Assembly (NCBI GenBank): GCA_013203195.1
Contig: JABMQM010000247.1
Coordinates: 1 to 5,783, forward strand
Length of the DNA: 5,783 nt
From: Desulfobacteraceae bacterium
GTDB lineage: Bacteria; Desulfobacterota; Desulfobacteria; Desulfobacterales; UBA11574
Direction: 5' to 3'
Positions 4,557 through 5,783 of this stretch are shown here, in pieces. A model generated the notes under the pieces. It saw nothing but the letters and a program-made list of their open reading frames with translations, did no database searches and was not told the origin of the DNA. How positions within the stretch are numbered: position 1 is the first letter of the stretch; each line of letters begins with the position of its first letter. The translations under genes were made by a program, and so were the position numbers.

Positions 4557-5783
4557 ATGTCACCCTATAAGAATAAAGAGGCAGAAACCAGCCGCCGCGG
4601 TTTCTTAAAAAAAACCGCAGCCTTAGGATTGGGGGCCACGGTGTGCGGGTCCGTTTTCCGGCAATCCCCGGAAGCCTCGGCCCGGATCGTCGCTCCCAAG
4701 GATCCCATCGCTCGCAGGCCTTTCGGCCGGTCGGGCATAAAGGTCTCCATCCTTTCACTTGGGGGAATGTTCGACATTATGAACAATCGTTTAATGCTCG
4801 CTAAAGCCCTAGAGTGGGGGATCAACTACTGGGATACAGCGGAAGGGTACGGCGCAGGCCGCAGCGAGAAAGGCATCGGCCGCTGGTTCGCCGGGAATCC
4901 CGATACCCGCAAGCAAGTTTTTCTGGTAACCAAACTTTCGTTTAGAAGGGGTCCCGATTTTACGCTTCGGCTGGAAGAGTGCCTTCAAAGGCTGCACACC
5001 GATTATGTGGACTTGCTTTTCGTACATGGAATCCGCGGCATAGATGAAATGAGAGGCGATCTGGAATCTTGGTCTCAAGCCATGAAAAAGGCCGGCAAAA
5101 TAAGGCTGTTCGGTTTCAGCACACATGCCAACATGGAAGAGTGCCTTGAGGGCGCGGCCAAGCTTCCGTGGATAGACGGTATCATGTTCACCTACAACTA
5201 CCGTCTGATGCACGAGCCCCGCATGAAAGCGGCAATTGATGCCTGCTACAAGGCCGGTATCGGATTAACGGCTATGAAAACCCAGGGTGGCGGTCCGGTC
5301 AAGAGTCAGGGTGAGACTGAGATTAAAATGGCGGGCCGCTTTATGCAAAGGGGATTTACAGACCATCAGGCAAAGCTCATGGCTGTTTGGGAAAATAAGC
5401 GTATCGCCAGCATCTGCTCTCAAATGCCCAATCTGACCATTTTGGCAGCAAACACCGCCGCGGCAACCGGCCAAATCCGCCTTTCACATCTTGATCGCGC
5501 GTTGTTAGCTAAATACGCTGAAGAAACCGGCGGAGACTACTGCGCCGGATGCAGTCGTCTTTGTTCGGATGTGCTTGCCAAAAGGGTGCCGATCAACGAT
5601 GTCATGCGTTGCCTCATGTACGCCCATTCCTGCCAGGACCTCGGCCTGGCACGTTTAACCTTCGAAACTTTGCCGACCCAAACAAGAGCGCTTTTGACCC
5701 GGTTGGACTTCAGCGAAGCTGAACGGTCATGTCCTCGCAATTTGCCGATTGGACGACTGATGCAAGAGGCTGTGATTCTGTTG
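4557..5783 (+). CDS. Tat-exported aldo/keto reductase with C-terminal Cys cluster, 3' end cut by window
   Basis: 409 codons run open to the window end. The N-terminus is a twin-arginine signal, SRRGFLK at 12-18, followed by an Ala/Gly-rich hydrophobic stretch and probable cleavage after ASA (about 42). The aldo/keto reductase barrel begins with FGRSGIKVSILSLGG. The catalytic tetrad is complete: D93 and Y98 (WDTAEGYG), K126 (LVTKL) and H157 (LLFVHG). Members reduce carbonyls with NAD(P)H in the cytoplasm, so export of a folded enzyme implies a cofactor loaded before Tat transport. After the barrel, C329-x2-C332-x3-C336 resembles the ferredoxin-like tail of Fe-S aldo/keto reductases. The usual second C-x2-C-x2-C is reduced to C392-P, with C352 and C359 as possible extra ligands. 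It follows the Sec-exported gene in one operon. The substrate is unknown; little of the C-terminus is likely missing. Confidence 0.9.
   Translation, partial: MSPYKNKEAETSRRGFLKKTAALGLGATVCGSVFRQSPEASARIVAPKDPIARRPFGRSGIKVSILSLGGMFDIMNNRLMLAKALEWGINYWDTAEGYGAGRSEKGIGRWFAGNPDTRKQVFLVTKLSFRRGPDFTLRLEECLQRLHTDYVDLLFVHGIRGIDEMRGDLESWSQAMKKAGKIRLFGFSTHANMEECLEGAAKLPWIDGIMFTYNYRLMHEPRMKAAIDACYKAGIGLTAMKTQGGGPVKSQGETEIKMAGRFMQRGFTDHQAKLMAVWENKRIASICSQMPNLTILAANTAAATGQIRLSHLDRALLAKYAEETGGDYCAGCSRLCSDVLAKRVPINDVMRCLMYAHSCQDLGLARLTFETLPTQTRALLTRLDFSEAERSCPRNLPIGRLMQEAVILL

Noticed and set aside
4809..5213. Minus-strand 134-residue open frame
   Set aside because: It is antisense to the aldo/keto reductase barrel, which contains the intact catalytic tetrad.

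Overview
The window looks like chromosome from a Desulfobacterota-type (sulfate-reducer-like) anaerobe. That placement is an inference. It rests on the mix of a hemerythrin-like protein, a second divergent YchF-type NTPase, a YkgJ-type cysteine-cluster protein, a Tat-exported aldo/keto reductase with a ferredoxin-like tail, and short GATGCTGG/CCAGTATCC-type intergenic repeats. No rRNA, tRNA, CRISPR array, transposase or phage gene is visible. Both ends cut through genes.

Left part (1-1051, + strand): the 3' portion of a hemerythrin-domain protein, followed 34 bases later by a small protein with a possible zinc ribbon. They probably form one operon. The second gene runs 11 bases into the end of the next gene, which faces it.

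Middle (1041-2598, - strand): a two-gene operon. A CsgG/LpoB-like lipoprotein comes first, then a 339-residue YchF-like NTPase whose Shine-Dalgarno overlaps the lipoprotein stop codon. A plausible sigma70-type promoter lies at 2646-2674. The NTPase keeps its P-loop and C-terminal TGS-like domain but has lost recognisable G2, G3 and G5 motifs.

2617-3146 is mostly non-coding. It holds the C-terminal half of a cyclic-nucleotide-binding domain (minus strand, pseudogene-like), then a structured patch: a 12-bp palindrome, a hairpin, and three tandem 16-bp repeats. The patch ends ten bases before a YkgJ-family cysteine-cluster gene (3147-3584, +).

3585-3902 has no gene. It contains four 7-bp tandem repeats that form the left arm of a degenerate inverted repeat, and a perfect extended -10 promoter (TGTTATAAT).

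Right part (3903-5783, + strand): an operon of an unrecognised Sec-exported, cysteine-free protein and a Tat-exported aldo/keto reductase with a C-terminal cysteine cluster, cut by the window end. Both products should act outside the cytoplasm, so they may work together. I see no clearly new defence or mobile system. The most unusual items are the motif-poor YchF-like protein coupled to a lipoprotein, the exported redox pair, and the two intergenic repeat patches.
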